A program made the translations under genes and the position numbers. Below are positions 37,229-47,737 of a DNA stretch of 64,000 bases, in pieces (position 1 is the first letter of the stretch; every line of letters starts with the position of its first letter). The stretch spans positions 1 to 64,000 of the forward strand of contig CAMPJJ010000015.1 of the NCBI GenBank assembly GCA_946886855.1, read 5' to 3'. This DNA comes from an uncultured Roseateles sp. GTDB lineage: Bacteria; Pseudomonadota; Gammaproteobacteria; Burkholderiales; Burkholderiaceae. Below the pieces are notes generated by a model. It ran no database searches, was not told the DNA's origin, and saw only the letters and a list, made by a program, of their open reading frames with translations.

Positions 37229-38296
37229 TCACGCCGAAAAACGGTGGATACCGTCCTCGTCCAGCGTGCGCCGCAACTGCCCGCCCAGCCACAGGCGGTT
37301 CAGGTGAGCGACGGCCTCGCCCATCGCGAACGTCGTCTGGTGCAGGTCCAGCGGCCGGCGGAACATCATCGGCAACAGCTCCGCCGCATGGCAGGGCTTG
37401 GCGGTGCAGGCTTCCAGCACTTCCGCCAGCCGCTCGCGATGGTGCTCTTCCAACTGATCGATGCGCGCATGCAGACCGCGGAAGGGCTTGCCGTGCGCCG
37501 GCAGCACCAGGGTGTCGGCCGGCAGCGCGGTCAGCCGCGCGATCGAGTCCAGGTAGAGCTGCAGCGGGTCCGCTTCCGGCTCCACATCGAGGACGGAGAT
37601 GTTGGTCGAGATCCGCGGCAGCATCATGTCGCCGGAGATCATCACGCCCCGCCCATCCGCTTGCGTCGGGCTGAACAGGCTGATGTGTTCGGGCGCATGG
37701 CCGTAGCCCACGAGGCACCGCCAGTCGTGATCGCCGATGCGCACCGTCATGCCGTCCATCAGCCGGCGGAACGCCGACGGGATCGCCGGCACCATGCTCG
37801 GGTAATAGCTTGCGCGACCGCGGATCTTGTCCAGCGCGGCGGGATCGCTCAGCCCGTGGCTGCCGAAGAAGGCGGCCGCCGCCTCGCCGCCCATGCCGAC
37901 CGTCGACGAGGACGCGACCCGCGCCAGTTGGTAGTCGGTGGCGCTGATCCACAGCCGGCACTGCCAGCGTTCGGTCAGCCAGTGGCCCAGCCCCAGGTGG
38001 TCCGGATGGAAGTGCGTGACGATCACGCGCAGCACCGGCAGGCCGTCCAGGCGCTCGGCGAAAACGCGTTCCCAGTTCGCCTTCGTGGTGTCGTTGTGGA
38101 TCCCGCAGTCGACGATGGTCCAGCCGTCGCGCCCGTCCAGCGTGTCGCGCAGCAGCCAGAGGTTGATGTGGTCCAACGCGAAGGGCAGGCCCATCCGCAC
38201 CCAGCGCACGCCGGGCAGCAGGTCCAGCGCTTCGCCGGGGCCTGGCAGCGTGTCGCCCAGGGGATAGGAGAGTTCCGATTCGCGAGGATTGGCCAT
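37229..38296 (-). CDS. MBL-fold metallo-hydrolase of the putative LiuR regulon
   Basis: 355-residue cytoplasmic metallo-beta-lactamase-fold protein. The metal-binding motif is THFHPDHLG near residue 94, further ligands are in GHAPEHISLF and the SGDMMLP region, and LPAHGKPF supplies the last His. The C-terminal winged-helix-like region (AVAHLNRLWLGGQL) matches the LACTB2-like hydrolase group, some of which act on thioesters. It is divergent from the MerR regulator with only 45 bp between, and shares its operator, so a role in acyl-CoA or branched-chain metabolism is inferred. Exact substrate unknown. Confidence 0.85.
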   Translation of the reverse strand: MANPRESELSYPLGDTLPGPGEALDLLPGVRWVRMGLPFALDHINLWLLRDTLDGRDGWTIVDCGIHNDTTKANWERVFAERLDGLPVLRVIVTHFHPDHLGLGHWLTERWQCRLWISATDYQLARVASSSTVGMGGEAAAAFFGSHGLSDPAALDKIRGRASYYPSMVPAIPSAFRRLMDGMTVRIGDHDWRCLVGYGHAPEHISLFSPTQADGRGVMISGDMMLPRISTNISVLDVEPEADPLQLYLDSIARLTALPADTLVLPAHGKPFRGLHARIDQLEEHHRERLAEVLEACTAKPCHAAELLPMMFRRPLDLHQTTFAMGEAVAHLNRLWLGGQLRRTLDEDGIHRFSA

Positions 38297-38300
38297 GGCT

Positions 38301-38330
38301 TTAGACTTACGTTTACGTCAACGTCATATG
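38301..38330. promoter_or_regulatory. LiuR-like operator in the divergent hydrolase/regulator intergenic region
   Basis: CGTTTACGTCAACG at 38310-38323 matches the icmF-side palindrome at 13 of 14 positions. On the plus strand it lies between a possible -35 (TTAGAC, 38301-38306) and -10 (CATATG, 38325-38330) at 18-bp spacing, the layout of MerR-type promoters. Transcription would then begin within a few bases of the regulator's ATG at 38342, giving a nearly leaderless message; no Shine-Dalgarno is present. Confidence 0.6.
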
Positions 38331-38341
38331 CCAGTGTAGCC

Positions 38342-38803
38342 ATGAGCCCCTCTTCCCGCCCGACCCTGGCCGACGACCTGTCGGAGGACGCGCTGCCCGA
38401 GGCTGGCGACAACGCGGGCCCGTTGTTCACGATCACCGAGCTGGCGGCCGAGTTCGACATCACCCCTCGTGCGATCCGTTTCTATGAGGACATGGGCCTG
38501 CTGACGCCCGCGCGCGCCGGCCGCAACCGTGTCTACACGCAGCGCGACCGCACGCGCCTGAAGCTGACGCTGCGCGGCAAGCGGCTGGGCTTGTCGCTGC
38601 AGGAGATCAAGCAGCTGGTCGACATGTACGACAACCAGTCGGACACCGTGCCGCAGGCGCGCGCCTTCCTCGGCGTCCTGGAGCAGCACCGCCGCCAATT
38701 GCAGCAGCAGCTGAACGACATCGAGATCACGCTCGAGGAAATCGCCCAGCACGAAGAGCGATGCCACGCGCTACTCTCCGAGTCCGGCCAATCGGCCGAT
38801 TGA
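38342..38803 (+). CDS. liuR: MerR family transcriptional regulator, LiuR-like
   Basis: 153 residues. An N-terminal winged-helix MerR domain (FTITELAAEFDITPRAIRFYEDMGLL from about residue 29) binds DNA. The recognition region ARAGRNRVYTQRDRTRLKL is followed by a dimerisation coiled coil (FLGVLEQHRRQLQQQLNDIE). It lacks metal-binding Cys near the C-terminus. LiuR proteins control leucine/isovalerate degradation genes; the assignment rests on this domain pattern, the operator shared with icmF and the neighbouring hydrolase. The frame is open far upstream, but the ATG at 38342 is set by the domain start. Confidence 0.8.
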   Translation: MSPSSRPTLADDLSEDALPEAGDNAGPLFTITELAAEFDITPRAIRFYEDMGLLTPARAGRNRVYTQRDRTRLKLTLRGKRLGLSLQEIKQLVDMYDNQSDTVPQARAFLGVLEQHRRQLQQQLNDIEITLEEIAQHEERCHALLSESGQSAD

Positions 38804-38811
38804 TAGGACCC

Positions 38812-39201
38812 ATGAACGGCTTGCACCTCACCGCCGACCTGGCCGGCTGCGCCCACGGAGATCTGCTCACGGACGGGTCAGGTCTTGCGCGGGCGATCCG
38901 ATCGGCCGCAGAGGGCGCCGGGCTGAGCGTCGTCGGTGAACACTGGCATCGCTTCCCCGACGCGCCGGATGGCCAGCCCGGCGGCATCACCGGCATGCTG
39001 CTGCTCGCGGAGTCGCACGTGGCGCTGCACACCTGGCCGGAGATCGGGTCGGTCACGCTGGATGTCTACGTCTGCAACTACGGCGGCGACAACTCGGCCA
39101 AGGCGCGCGCGCTGATGGCGACGATGGTGGCGCTGTTCGCGCCGGCCGACGCGCGGGAGCACACGCTCGTCCGAGGGCGGCTCGGCGCCGAGGCCCTTTA
39201 G
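38812..39201 (+). CDS. speD: S-adenosylmethionine decarboxylase proenzyme (short form)
   Basis: Pyruvoyl enzyme producing decarboxylated SAM for spermidine synthesis, 129 residues (class 1B, short type). The autocleavage site is Glu-Ser within LLLAESHVALHTWPE near residue 65; Ser becomes the pyruvoyl group. The catalytic Cys lies in VYVCNYGG near 86. The ATG at 38812 has AGGA upstream and lies 8 bp after the regulator stop, so both are probably co-transcribed. No spermidine synthase gene is nearby. Confidence 0.92.
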   Translation: MNGLHLTADLAGCAHGDLLTDGSGLARAIRSAAEGAGLSVVGEHWHRFPDAPDGQPGGITGMLLLAESHVALHTWPEIGSVTLDVYVCNYGGDNSAKARALMATMVALFAPADAREHTLVRGRLGAEAL

Positions 39202-39203
39202 TA

Positions 39204-39236
39204 GACTCTCGCCCGGGCCGCCAGAGCCCGGGAGTC
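39204..39236 (+). promoter_or_regulatory. Hairpin covering the ribosome-binding site of the DUF898 gene
   Basis: CCCGGGC (39212-39218) pairs with GCCCGGG (39226-39232), extended by GACT/AGTC (39204-39207 with 39233-39236). The 3' arm contains GGGAG, the likely Shine-Dalgarno for the TTG start at 39243. The stem could lower translation; it has no U-tract and is unlikely to be a terminator. Confidence 0.5.
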
Positions 39237-39242
39237 GAGGGA

Positions 39243-40562
39243 TTGATCGCGAGCAACACCGAGCTGACGTGGGTGCCTGAGGTGCCGGCGTCTGCGAAGC
39301 CTGTGGCTGCGCCTGTGCGCGGCGCGGCGTCGGTGCGTCCGGCGACGGCCGCGGCGTCTGCCGGATCCCCTGCGGGATCGACCGCCGCATCCCCTGCGGG
39401 ATCGACCGCCGGATCTCCGGCCGCCTCCTCCGCCCGACCCGCGCCCGTGACCAAACGCCATGCGCAGCGGCTCGAATTCACCGGCACCGGCGGTGACTAC
39501 TTCCGCGTCTGGATCGTCGATGCGCTGCTGACGCTGGCGACGCTGGGCGTCTACTCTGCCTGGGCGAAACGCCGCAAGGCGCGCTGGTTCGCGCGGCACA
39601 CGCTGCTGGCCGGCGAACCCTTCGACTTCCACGGCGACCCGCGGCGCATCCTCGTCGGCCGAGCGCTGGCGCTGGTCCTGCTCGTCGCCTGCGTTCACGC
39701 GTTCGGCCGGTCCGCGGCGGCGGGGGCCGCCACACTGGCGGTCCTCTACGCGGCCGGTCCGATGCTGTTCGCGAGCGCCCGGCGCTTCCAGCTCGGCCAC
39801 ACCAGCTGGCGCGGCTTGCGCTTCGGTTTCCAGGCCAACGCCGTCACGGTCTACGCGTCCTGCCTGCCGGTCCTGGTGGCATGGACCCTGGGATCCGTCA
39901 TCGCCGGCATGACGCTGGGCGGCCTCGTCGACGGCCTGGCCGGACTCGCGCTCGTGCTGCTGCTGCCACTCGCGCATGGCCGGCTCAAGCGCTTGCAGCA
40001 CCGCCATGCCCGCTACGGCGAACTCGCCTTCGATTTCCAGCTGTCCGTGGACGCGTTCTACAAGTTCTACCTCCGGCTGGCCGTCGCGCTGATCGTCGCC
40101 GGCGCGGTCGCCGGCCTGCTCGGCGCGGGACTGTCGATGGCCCTGAAGCTGGTCCTGGGCGCGGAGACGCCGTGGCTCGCGACGGTCCTCCCGCTGCTGG
40201 CGGCCGGCGTGGTCTGGACCTTCGCCTGGCCGGTCTACGCGGCGGGCTTGCAGCAGCTGAGCTGGAACCACACCCGCCTGGGCGGCGGCATCGAGTTCTC
40301 GTATGGCGTCTCCGTGTTCGCGCTCTTCAAGACCGTGCTGGCCCACGGCGCGCTGACGGTGTTGACCCTGGGCCTGTACTGGCCCTTCCTCGCCGTGCGC
40401 GTCGCCCGGCTGCGCATCGAGGGCCTGACCGTGCTGTCCGACGCGCCGATCGACAGGGTCGTCGTCCTCGCCCCGCAACGTCGAGGGCCCGGACCCGGAC
40501 CCGGCCGCGCGACGGTCGGCGACGGCGGCGACGACGCGTTCGCCCTGGACATCGGCTGGTGA
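39243..40562 (+). CDS. DUF898 (YjgN family) membrane protein
   Basis: 439 residues. After an Ala/Ser/Pro/Gly-rich N-terminus of about 70 residues (containing a 24-bp DNA repeat), the protein has the YjgN signatures GTGGDYFRVWIVDALLTLAT and YSAWAKRRKARWF, then six or more transmembrane segments and a repeat of the same half-domain (FYKFYLRLAVALIVAG, LYWPFLAVRVARLR). Function of the family unknown; it is an inner-membrane protein. TTG start at 39243 is supported by GGGAG with an 8-nt spacer. The downstream M48 peptidase gene starts 16 bp after the stop. Confidence 0.82.
   Translation: MIASNTELTWVPEVPASAKPVAAPVRGAASVRPATAAASAGSPAGSTAASPAGSTAGSPAASSARPAPVTKRHAQRLEFTGTGGDYFRVWIVDALLTLATLGVYSAWAKRRKARWFARHTLLAGEPFDFHGDPRRILVGRALALVLLVACVHAFGRSAAAGAATLAVLYAAGPMLFASARRFQLGHTSWRGLRFGFQANAVTVYASCLPVLVAWTLGSVIAGMTLGGLVDGLAGLALVLLLPLAHGRLKRLQHRHARYGELAFDFQLSVDAFYKFYLRLAVALIVAGAVAGLLGAGLSMALKLVLGAETPWLATVLPLLAAGVVWTFAWPVYAAGLQQLSWNHTRLGGGIEFSYGVSVFALFKTVLAHGALTVLTLGLYWPFLAVRVARLRIEGLTVLSDAPIDRVVVLAPQRRGPGPGPGRATVGDGGDDAFALDIGW
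39363..39410 (+). repeat. 24-bp direct repeat in the DUF898 gene
   Basis: Two adjacent copies of a 24-bp unit containing CCCCTGCGGGATCGACCGCC. They encode repeated Ser-Pro-Ala-Gly-Ser-Thr-Ala in the low-complexity N-terminus and keep the frame. Confidence 0.85.
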
Positions 40563-40578
40563 GCGCGCAGGACCCGTC

Positions 40579-41682
40579 ATGAGACCGCAGATCCACACCG
40601 CCACGGCCCGCTGGTTCGACGGCGTCGAGAACCGGCCGCAGGAGGTGCGCGTGCGCCTGAGCCGCAACCACATCGAATTCATGCCCTGGCCGCCGCGCGG
40701 GCAGTCCGCCTCCTCGATGCTGCCGTCGGAGGCCGAGCTGGCCGCCTCGCGGCCATCGATGCCCGGCCTGCGCCGCTACGCCCGCAAGGCGCTGCAGGTC
40801 GGCGAAAGCTGGCGCGGCCGCGCCACGCCGGTCGGCCTGCCCGACGGCGGCACGGTCTGGATCCCCGCGGACAGCGCGATGGGGCGGGAACTCGGCGGCC
40901 AGTCGCTGATGGCGCAGATCGCCGGCAGCTGGAGCCTGGCCGTGTGCGCGCTGGTGGCCCTGGTGGCGCTGGTCGTGTGGTTCGACCGCCAGGGCGTGGG
41001 CCTGCTGGCGCGTGGCGCCTTGCCCCTGATTCCAAAGCAGCTCGACGACGCGGTCGGCCAACGGGTCGAGGCGCAACTCGCGGCCACCTGGTTGACACCG
41101 TCGCAGTTGCCGCTCGCGCGCCAGCAGGCGATACGCGCGCGCTTCACCGAGATCGCCGGGCGCGTGTTCCCGGGCGTGGCGCTGGACGTCCGCTTCGCGC
41201 GTCAGGGCGAGCGCCCCGGCCTCGGCGCGATGGCCTTGCCCCAGGGGACGATCTTCCTCTTCGACGGCCTCGCGCAGGCGCTGAACGACGACGAACTCAT
41301 CGCGGTGCTCGGCCACGAGGCCGGCCACCTCAAGCACCGCCACGCCATGCGCCACCTCGTGCAGGGCGCCGGGCTGCTGTCGGCGGCGGGCGTCGCGATG
41401 GGCGACTTCCCGTCCGTCGCGGCGGGCCTGCTCGCCAGCGCGCAGCCGCTGCGCTACTCGCGCGATGCGGAGCGCGAATCCGACGCCGAGGCGCAGCGCC
41501 TGATCCTGCGCGAGCACCTGCCCAACGAGACGCTGGTCGGCGCGTGGCTCAAGATGCTGGAGCAGATGCGCCGGGACGGCCGCGTCGACAGCGGCACCGC
41601 GTGGCGCTCGACACACCCGCCCATCGGGGAGCGCATCGAGAGCGCCCGGCGCGCGGCGCAGAACGCGGAACCGCTGCCCTGA
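40579..41682 (+). CDS. M48 family metallopeptidase, membrane-linked
   Basis: 367 residues. A globular N-terminal region (about 100 residues) is followed by one transmembrane segment near residue 120 (LAVCALVALVALVVWF). A zinc peptidase domain has the motif VLGHEAGHLKHRHAMRHL near residue 250 and the third ligand Glu in ERESDAEAQRL near 300. The arrangement matches the M48 peptidases that follow YjgN/DUF898 genes, so the pair is probably a functional unit in the envelope. Start ATG 40579. Confidence 0.87.
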   Translation: MRPQIHTATARWFDGVENRPQEVRVRLSRNHIEFMPWPPRGQSASSMLPSEAELAASRPSMPGLRRYARKALQVGESWRGRATPVGLPDGGTVWIPADSAMGRELGGQSLMAQIAGSWSLAVCALVALVALVVWFDRQGVGLLARGALPLIPKQLDDAVGQRVEAQLAATWLTPSQLPLARQQAIRARFTEIAGRVFPGVALDVRFARQGERPGLGAMALPQGTIFLFDGLAQALNDDELIAVLGHEAGHLKHRHAMRHLVQGAGLLSAAGVAMGDFPSVAAGLLASAQPLRYSRDAERESDAEAQRLILREHLPNETLVGAWLKMLEQMRRDGRVDSGTAWRSTHPPIGERIESARRAAQNAEPLP

Positions 41683-41827
41683 GGCGGGCCGGAAGACCGC
41701 CCACCTGCCCCCTTCAGGGCGCGGGCCCTCCCAGGGCATGGGGCCTCGCGTCCGCGAACCCCACGCCCTGTGCGCGCCCCAGTGACAGTCGTTCTTGCGA
41801 CCGCTTGGGGCTCGTGGTCGGCGACGG

Positions 41828-45025
<3,198 letters not shown>

Positions 45026-45069
45026 AGACGAAGGAGCAGGTCGGAGGAAAGGCGGAGGGGCGTCGCGGG

Positions 45070-45774
45070 TCAGCCGCCGGCTGCGTCCGGGATGTCCGCG
45101 GCAGTCAGCGTCTTCACGAGCCAGGCCTGCAGGGCCTGGATCTCGTCCATGCTGACCTCGTGGGCCATCGGGTACTCGTGCCACTCGACGTCGTGACCGA
45201 GCCGGCGCAGCTCCGCCAGCGACGCATGGGCGCGCGCCGGCACGACGACGCCGTCGCGGCTGCCGTGCGCCAGGAAGATCGGCGTGTCCGCATTGGCGGC
45301 ATGCCGTTCGGCCTCGGTCGTGCCCAGCACGGGGAGGTAGCCGGACAGGCCCACCAGTCCCGCCAGCCGCTTCGGATACCGCAGCCCGGTCATCAGCGTC
45401 ATCGCGCAGCCTTGCGAGAAGCCCATCAGCACCACGCGCTCGGGCGGGATGCCGAACTCGCGCTCCTCGCGGGCGATCAGGTCCTCGATCAGGCGTTGCG
45501 ACACGCGCAGGCCGTCGGCGTCCTCGCGCTGGCTGAGATCGCCGTGGCGGATGTCGTACCAGGCGCGCATGCGCATGCCGCCGTTGAGGGTGACGGGGAT
45601 CTGCGGGGCGCTCGGCAGCACGACGCGCAGGCCGCCCAGCGCGAGCACGGGCGCCAGATCCAGGGCCTGGACCACGGGGACGAAGTCGTTGCCGTCGGCG
45701 CCCAGGCCGTGCAGCACCAGCAGGCTGAAACGGGGCGCCTCGGGCGTCTGCAGTTCGATGGTTTCGAGGTTCAT
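45070..45774 (-). CDS. Carboxylesterase (phospholipase/YpfH-type alpha/beta hydrolase)
   Basis: 234 residues, cytoplasmic. The fold begins with LLVLHGLGADGNDFVPVV (oxyanion HG region). The nucleophile elbow is LMGFSQGCAM near residue 120, the Asp lies in HGSRDGVVVP near 175 and the His in YPMAHEVSMDE near 205. Matches the abhydrolase_2 carboxylesterase group, which acts on small esters. It precedes the S9 peptidase gene by 44 bp on the same strand, so an operon is likely. Confidence 0.9.
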   Translation of the reverse strand: MNLETIELQTPEAPRFSLLVLHGLGADGNDFVPVVQALDLAPVLALGGLRVVLPSAPQIPVTLNGGMRMRAWYDIRHGDLSQREDADGLRVSQRLIEDLIAREEREFGIPPERVVLMGFSQGCAMTLMTGLRYPKRLAGLVGLSGYLPVLGTTEAERHAANADTPIFLAHGSRDGVVVPARAHASLAELRRLGHDVEWHEYPMAHEVSMDEIQALQAWLVKTLTAADIPDAAGG

Positions 45775-45958
45775 GGGCGGGAATGCTAGTCCGCCGCGCG
45801 CCGCCGGTCCTGGGTGGAAACGCCCTGTCGCGCTTCATCCGCTCCGCATCGCGCCCAGATGCAGCCGGTCGCACGCGGCTCGCACCGGGCGGGGCGTCTC
45901 CGTAGTCTTCACCCCATCGCATCTTCCGATGCAAGACGCCCCGGGAAAGGAGCCCCCC

Positions 45959-46324
45959 ATGTCCGACAGCGAAGAACTCAACCGCCTGGCCGATCTGCAT
46001 CAACGCGGCATCCTCAGCGACGAGGAGTTCGCGAAGGCCAAGGAGCGCGTGCTGAACGCGAGCGCGCGGTCGTCGAGCTCGACCTCCTATGCCTACGCCA
46101 CGCCGCACGGCGGCAACAGCGGCGCGCCGGTGGTGAACGCCATCAACACCTTCCGCCGCAGCCGCGACGACCGCTGGATCGGCGGCGTCTGCGGCGGGCT
46201 CGCCCGGCTGAGCGGGCTGGCGGCCTGGTTCTGGCGCATCGTGTTCGTGGCGCTGACGACCTGCGCGGGCGGCGGGGTGCTGCTGTACCTGCTGCTGTGG
46301 ATCTTTGTTCCGCTGGAGGATTGA
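45959..46324 (+). CDS. SHOCT and PspC domain protein
   Basis: 121 residues. The N-terminal SHOCT motif (LNRLADLHQRGILSDEEFAKAK) is followed by a Ser-rich linker and a C-terminal PspC-like domain (RDDRWIGGVCGGLARLSGL, then a membrane helix VLLYLLLWIFVPLE). PspC proteins are inner-membrane components of envelope-stress responses; here the partner genes pspA/B are absent. ATG 45959 has AAAGGAG with a good spacer. It is divergent from the esterase gene. Confidence 0.85.
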   Translation: MSDSEELNRLADLHQRGILSDEEFAKAKERVLNASARSSSSTSYAYATPHGGNSGAPVVNAINTFRRSRDDRWIGGVCGGLARLSGLAAWFWRIVFVALTTCAGGGVLLYLLLWIFVPLED

Positions 46325-46433
46325 TTCGGACTCGGCGCTCCAGCCTTACGCCTGAGCTCGCGCTGGAGCCCCTCTCCCGCGTTGGGGGAGAGGGAGTCTC
46401 GGGGGACCGAGCACACGGCGGAGAGAAAGCCGG

Positions 46434-47084
46434 TCAGCGGTGCCCAGTCAACACGTACGCGGAGGCGAGCCAGCGGCGCTCGACCTCCGCGTTTTTCATG
46501 CGAGCCTCGAGCAGGTGCCACGGGCGCTCGAGGCCGTCCATGCGCACGATCGAGTGCATCGCCGCACCCAGCACGAACAGGTTGCTCATCGGCATCCACG
46601 GCGGCGCCCAGACCAGCCCCGCCGCCACGATGCGCGCACCGGGCTTGAGCGCCGCAAGGGCGCGCGCCAGGCCCTCCTGGCTCTGCAGCACATCGTGCGT
46701 GAAGAAGAAAAGCGCCGCGTCCGCGCGGCGCTTGCCGAGCACTGACGCGTAGTCCGCGTCCTCCGCGGCGGTGGGCAGGAAGTCGATCGATGCATCGAGC
46801 TGATCGACCCGCACGCGCTGCGTGGCCTGACGCATCATCGTCTCGCAGGGCTCGACGGCGACGATCCGGCCGGTGCGTCCCACCGCGGCGCTCAGGCCGG
46901 GCAGGCTCAGCCCGGTGCCCGCGCCGACGTCGAGCACGGTCTGACCCGGTTGCAGGCCGAGCAGCGCGATCGCCTCGCGCCGCAGCGGCGCCACCGGCAT
47001 CAGCTCGTAGTCATAGACCGGCGCACGGCGCGCATAGAGCGCGTTCAAGGCCTGCAGGCCCGACGGAGGGTCTGGCGTGTTCAT
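46434..47084 (-). CDS. Class I SAM-dependent methyltransferase
   Basis: 216 residues with the SAM-binding motif I VLDVGAGTGLSLPGL near residue 50 and acidic post-I VAVEPCETMM near 75. The start MNTPDPPSGLQALNALYARRAPVYD resembles ubiquinone/menaquinone-type or phospholipid methyltransferases. The TM-like hydrophobic patch near residue 165 suggests a lipid or membrane substrate, which remains unknown. The ATG 47084 has AGGGAG upstream. Confidence 0.82.
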   Translation of the reverse strand: MNTPDPPSGLQALNALYARRAPVYDYELMPVAPLRREAIALLGLQPGQTVLDVGAGTGLSLPGLSAAVGRTGRIVAVEPCETMMRQATQRVRVDQLDASIDFLPTAAEDADYASVLGKRRADAALFFFTHDVLQSQEGLARALAALKPGARIVAAGLVWAPPWMPMSNLFVLGAAMHSIVRMDGLERPWHLLEARMKNAEVERRWLASAYVLTGHR

Positions 47085-47167
47085 GGACTCCCTTGTGCTG
47101 TCGACCCAGCTTCGCGGCGTGCGACCCGCGGTGTCAAGCAAGAAAAACGGAGCGTCACGGAACCGTC

Positions 47168-47737
47168 ATGCGGGCCCGAAAGAATCACGCCCCTATGTGC
47201 GTCCCACTCCCCACAGGTACGCGGCTTGCCCGCCGTGCCGCCCGCTCGATCGCCGCGCTCTGCGCCGCGGCCGTCCTTCTTCCTCTTGCCGTGTCCGGGG
47301 CACATGCCGCGCCCGCACCGTCCGATGCGGCCGCCGACCTGAAGTTCTCCCAGTTCTTCAAGTCGCCGATCGGCCCGGCCGGCCTGGAGCTTTCCGACAC
47401 CCTGCGCGCCGCCGACGGCCGCCCGGTGCGCCTGGTCGGCTACATGGTCGCGCAGGAGCAGGCCAGGCCCGGCCGCTTCTGGCTCACGCCGCGCCCGGTG
47501 CGCATGAGCGAACACGCCGACGGCGAGGCGGACGACCTGCCCGCAGGCACCGTCACCGTGCTGCTCGATCCGGCCCAGCGTGATCGCCTCGTCGCCCATC
47601 GCAACGGCCGGGTGACCCTCACCGGCACGCTGTCGATCGGCCGCGTCGAGGACGAGACCGGCCGCGTGTCCTGGATCCGCCTGCAACTGCCCGCCGACGC
47701 CCTTTCCGATTCCCCCGACTCGAACGCCCAACGATGA
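47168..47737 (+). CDS. Putative secreted protein preceding alkaline phosphatase
   Basis: 189 residues. The signal peptide spans an Arg-rich n-region (RLARRAARS), a hydrophobic core (IAALCAAAVLLPLAVSG) and AHAAPAP. The mature part has a compact beta-rich character (PVRLVGYMVAQEQARPGRFW, then GTVTVLLDPAQRD and RVTLTGTLSIGRVED). I do not recognise the family. Starts at ATG 47168 or 47195 are both possible. Its stop overlaps the start of the phosphatase gene (ATGA), implying coupled translation. Confidence 0.65.
   Translation: MRARKNHAPMCVPLPTGTRLARRAARSIAALCAAAVLLPLAVSGAHAAPAPSDAAADLKFSQFFKSPIGPAGLELSDTLRAADGRPVRLVGYMVAQEQARPGRFWLTPRPVRMSEHADGEADDLPAGTVTVLLDPAQRDRLVAHRNGRVTLTGTLSIGRVEDETGRVSWIRLQLPADALSDSPDSNAQR

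Noticed and set aside
39198..40682. 494-residue minus-strand frame across the DUF898 gene
   Set aside because: Low-complexity Gln/Arg-rich product, no start signal, opposite a gene with family motifs.
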